A stretch of 64,000 nucleotides of DNA from Arthrobacter sp. S39 (lineage in GTDB: Bacteria; Actinomycetota; Actinomycetes; Actinomycetales; Micrococcaceae). The notes under the pieces were generated by a model that saw nothing but the letters and a program-made list of their open reading frames with translations, made no database searches and had not been told where the DNA came from. The position numbers and the translations under genes were made by a program. Location of the stretch: contig NZ_SIHX01000005.1 of the NCBI RefSeq assembly GCF_004320525.1, positions 1 through 64,000 of the forward strand. The letters are read 5' to 3'. Shown one piece after another: positions 61,524 through 64,000 of this stretch (within the stretch, counting starts at the first letter, position 1; each line of letters starts with the position of its first letter).

Positions 61524-62861
61524 TCAGCCGAAGACCAGGTGCGCCGCGCTGAAGATGGCCAGGCCGGCCAGCGAGCCCACCACGGTTCCGTTGATCCGGA
61601 TGAACTGCAGGTCCTTGCCCACCTGGAGTTCGATCTTCTGGGACGTTTCCTCCGCGTCCCAGCGCGCCACGGTATCGGTGATAACGCCGGCGATGTCCGA
61701 GCGGTACGTGCGCACCAGGTAGCCGGCGGCGTCGCCGATCCAGGCGTTGACCTTGCCGGCCAGTTCGGCGTCATTGACCAGGCGTGAGCCGAAGTCGCGC
61801 ACGGCCGCCTTGAACCGCACCGTCAGTTCACTGTCCGGATCGTCCACCGCAGACAGCAGGGCGCTCTTCACGGTGCCCCAGGTCCGGGAGGCCAGTTCGC
61901 GGACTTCAGGATCTCCGAGGACCTGTGCCTTGATGTCCTCCGCGCGGGCAATCATGACAGGGTCATGCTGGAGGTCCTGCGCCAGGTCGGTGAGGTACTT
62001 ATCGATCTGCTGCCGCACCTGGTGATTGGGGTCTGCCTGCACGGCACGGGTGAACTTGAGGATCTCCACATAGACCTTGTCGCCTACCAATCCGTCCACG
62101 AACTGCGGAACCCAGGCGGGGGAGCGGTCCGACACCAGCCGGCTGACGGTCTCGTGGTTGTCGTCCACCCAGTCGGCAGCCCTGTCAACCAGCAGGTCCA
62201 CCAGCTTGTGATGGTGGCCGTCGGCGAAAATCCGCTCCGCCATCCGTCCCACGGGAGGTCCCCACGGCGGAGCCAGCAGATGCTTGCGCACCATTCCCTC
62301 GATAACCGCCTGAACGTCGTCGTCGTTCAACACCTTGAACGCACCGCGGATGACGGCGGCACCCTCCTTCGCCACGCGCTCGGCGCCACCCGGCCCGGCG
62401 AGCCACTGGCCGGCCTTCCGTGCGACGTTTACGCTGGCCAGCTTGTCCTGGACCACCTGCTCCGACAGGAAGTTGGTCTCCACAAACTCACCCAGCGACG
62501 CCCCGATCTGGTCCTTGCGCCGCGGAATGATGGCGGTATGCGGAATCTTGATCCCCATCGGGTACTTGAACAGGGCGGTCACGGCGAACCAGTCGGCCAG
62601 CGCGCCCACCATGCCACCTTCGGCGGCCGCCCGGACGTACTGCAGCCACGGATATTCCTTCTGGAAGGCGAACGCAAACACAAAAATGACCGCCATGGCG
62701 ATCAGCAGACCCAGCGCCAACAGCTTCATCTTCCGCAGCGCTGCCGCCTTTTCGGCGTCACCCGCACTGAGCTGATGGCCGACGACGGCGGCGCCCCTTT
62801 GGGCGGGCACGTCGGGCCGCGTGGGGTCCTGCCGGGTAATTGGCTCAGAGTTCACCTGCAT
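61524..62861 (-). CDS. DUF445 family membrane protein
   Basis: A 445-residue protein. An N-terminal membrane helix (about 47-67, LLALGLLIAMAVIFVFAFAF), then VRAAAEGGMVGALADWFAVTALF, the signature DUF445 segment. Long helical body and a C-terminal helix (GTVVGSLAGLAIFSAAHLVFG). Function unknown. Divergent from the GDPD gene. Confidence 0.9.
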   Translation of the reverse strand: MQVNSEPITRQDPTRPDVPAQRGAAVVGHQLSAGDAEKAAALRKMKLLALGLLIAMAVIFVFAFAFQKEYPWLQYVRAAAEGGMVGALADWFAVTALFKYPMGIKIPHTAIIPRRKDQIGASLGEFVETNFLSEQVVQDKLASVNVARKAGQWLAGPGGAERVAKEGAAVIRGAFKVLNDDDVQAVIEGMVRKHLLAPPWGPPVGRMAERIFADGHHHKLVDLLVDRAADWVDDNHETVSRLVSDRSPAWVPQFVDGLVGDKVYVEILKFTRAVQADPNHQVRQQIDKYLTDLAQDLQHDPVMIARAEDIKAQVLGDPEVRELASRTWGTVKSALLSAVDDPDSELTVRFKAAVRDFGSRLVNDAELAGKVNAWIGDAAGYLVRTYRSDIAGVITDTVARWDAEETSQKIELQVGKDLQFIRINGTVVGSLAGLAIFSAAHLVFG

Positions 62862-62911
62862 GTGCCCAGCCTAGTCCCGCCCGCAGCCGCAGGGTCGGCT
62901 ACCGTGTCTGC

Positions 62912-63787
62912 ATGACCATCGACGAGTCTGCACCCCACCGGCCCCTGGTTTATGCCCACCGCGGCGCCAGCGCCGCCTTTGCCGAGCACACCCGGGCCGC
63001 CTACCTCCAGGCACTGGCCGACGGCGCCGACGGCGTCGAGTGCGACGTCCACCTCACCCGGGACCAGCACGCCGTCCTGCTCCACGACGCGAATCTGGAC
63101 CGCACCTCCGACGGAACCGGGCCGGTTGCGGACCGCACGCTCGAGGAGTTGAGGCTCCTGGATTTCTCGTCGTGGAAAGGCGTGCGGATTCCAGAGGAAT
63201 ACGGAGCCCGGTCGGAACAGTTCCTGACACTCAAGGAGCTCCTGGACATCCTCCGCGGGGCCGGACGCCCTGTGGGGCTTGCCATTGAGCTGAAGCACCC
63301 CAGCCCGTACCAGCTGAAGCTGGAGGACCGTGTCCTGGACGTTCTCCGGAGCGACGGCTGGGACCCCCTGACGTCAACCGTGGACAACATCCGCGTGACG
63401 TTCATGAGCTTCAGCCCGGATTCGGTGAAGCACCTGCTCCACACCGTGCCTGCGGAGTTCATCTGCCAGCTGGTGGATGAGATAGACGTCGACGAAGTCC
63501 GCGAAGAGCTCGGTCTCGGTGCGCTCACCGGCAGCGCTGTCGCCAACGTCATGAAGGCTGCGCAATTGGAAGGCGAACGCATCCTCGATGACTGCGAAGT
63601 GAGGCTGGCCGGGCCAGGCATCGACTATGTCCGCCTGCACGCCCGCACAGTGCAGCGGTGGCTGGAATCCGGCCGGCGCTTCCGGGTATGGACTGTGGAT
63701 TCCGAGCGGGACGTGGCCCTCTGCCAGGGCCTGGGCATCCACGAGATCACCACGAACATGCCCGCCAGGGTTTTGGCGCAGCTCTAG
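62912..63787 (+). CDS. Glycerophosphodiester phosphodiesterase
   Basis: A 291-residue protein. YAHRGASAAFAEHT contains the HRG and the E of the metal site; GADGVECDVHLTRDQHAVLLHD gives the E-x-D-V-H metal/catalytic motif of GDPD TIM barrels. IELKHPS is the next conserved strand. Hydrolyses glycerophosphodiesters to glycerol-3-phosphate plus alcohol. No signal peptide, so cytoplasmic. Confidence 0.93.
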   Translation: MTIDESAPHRPLVYAHRGASAAFAEHTRAAYLQALADGADGVECDVHLTRDQHAVLLHDANLDRTSDGTGPVADRTLEELRLLDFSSWKGVRIPEEYGARSEQFLTLKELLDILRGAGRPVGLAIELKHPSPYQLKLEDRVLDVLRSDGWDPLTSTVDNIRVTFMSFSPDSVKHLLHTVPAEFICQLVDEIDVDEVREELGLGALTGSAVANVMKAAQLEGERILDDCEVRLAGPGIDYVRLHARTVQRWLESGRRFRVWTVDSERDVALCQGLGIHEITTNMPARVLAQL

Positions 63788-63882
63788 GGCAAGCGCGCAG
63801 GCCCGTTCAGCCGTGGTTCAGGCGCCGCTCGTGCGGGAGCGGCCCGGTTCATGCGCCGGACGGGCTGTGGTTGAGTGGAACC

Positions 63883-64000
63883 ATGGCATTTCATTGGTCC
63901 AGCACCGCCACGCAGACCCTCTCCGCGGCAGCCCTGAGCGCGCTGCTGCTGACCAGCGCCATGAAGCACTTCCGCGATCCTGGCTTCTACCGCCAGGTGG
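63883..64000 (+). CDS. 5' end of a membrane protein gene (possibly DoxX-like)
   Basis: ATG 63883 opens a frame that runs to the window end (39 codons): MAFHWSSTATQTLSAAALSALLLTSAMKHFRDPGFYRQV. A hydrophobic helix ending in MKHFRDPGFYRQV resembles the first helix plus H-F-x-P-x-F-Y pattern of DoxX-like proteins. Too short to be sure. Confidence 0.45.
   Translation, partial: MAFHWSSTATQTLSAAALSALLLTSAMKHFRDPGFYRQV

Overview
The window is high-GC DNA with ATGA/TGATG/GTGA gene overlaps and frequent GTG and TTG starts. It carries a desABCD siderophore locus with a DtxR-type iron box, LigD/Ku, a DUF222 HNH endonuclease and many sugar-utilisation cassettes. This fits an actinobacterium of the Micrococcaceae, Arthrobacter or Pseudarthrobacter-like; that placement is inferred from gene content, not measured. 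No rRNA, tRNA, CRISPR array, transposase or phage genes were seen.

Layout. (1) 1-1175: a tandem array of 214-bp units. On the minus strand each unit repeats the promoter-proximal end of a gene that runs off the left edge, probably a DUF222/HNH-type gene. (2) 1.2-9.6 kb: membrane and stress proteins (DUF2510, DM13, YtxH-like, GlsB-like), then three aldo/keto reductases and an SDR. An XRE/MmyB-type regulator is divergent from them, with a perfect 17-bp palindrome between; a dodecin gene follows. (3) 9.6-20.4 kb: a pectin/plant-glycan locus. The leftward arm encodes a sugar ABC importer (binding protein, two permeases) and two secreted pectate lyases, one fused to a complete pectinesterase. The rightward arm encodes a PmoA/DUF6807 protein, a GH43 glycosidase and a LacI regulator. 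(4) 20.5-26.3 kb: an acid-sugar (tetronate-like) catabolic operon: FadR-type regulator, DUF1537 kinase, HIBADH-family dehydrogenase, GntP permease and class II aldolase. (5) 26.3-29.8 kb: small membrane and transferase genes, a damaged GAF-ANTAR gene and a divergent STAS-like protein. (6) 29.9-35.5 kb: desABCD for desferrioxamine-type siderophore synthesis.

(7) 35.6-40.4 kb: SDR, FUSC-like protein, MHS-family transporter and two small hypothetical genes. (8) 40.4-44.4 kb: NHEJ genes ligD and ku, with a small Rho-N/SAP-like protein. (9) 44.5-50.6 kb: a methyltransferase/SRPBCC pair, then fruR-fruK-fruA-ptsH, a complete fructose PTS operon apart from EI. (10) 50.8-56.6 kb: esterase, then a beta-phosphoglucomutase/GH65 phosphorylase pair behind a perfect LacI-type operator, and an MFS exporter. 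(11) 56.6-64 kb: SDR, two unknown genes, an orphan pxpA, a DUF222-HNH gene with a hexanucleotide microsatellite, DUF445, GDPD and a truncated membrane gene.

The sequence is also marked by dispersed short repeat families: a 26-bp GGTCTCGACAGGCTCGACCA type, and a TGTACGTTCGCGC type. The best leads are the repeated gene head at the left edge, the acid-sugar operon that lacks the usual isomerase and class II aldolase/adducin enzyme, the palindromic operators that pair with adjacent regulators, and the scarred GAF-ANTAR gene.
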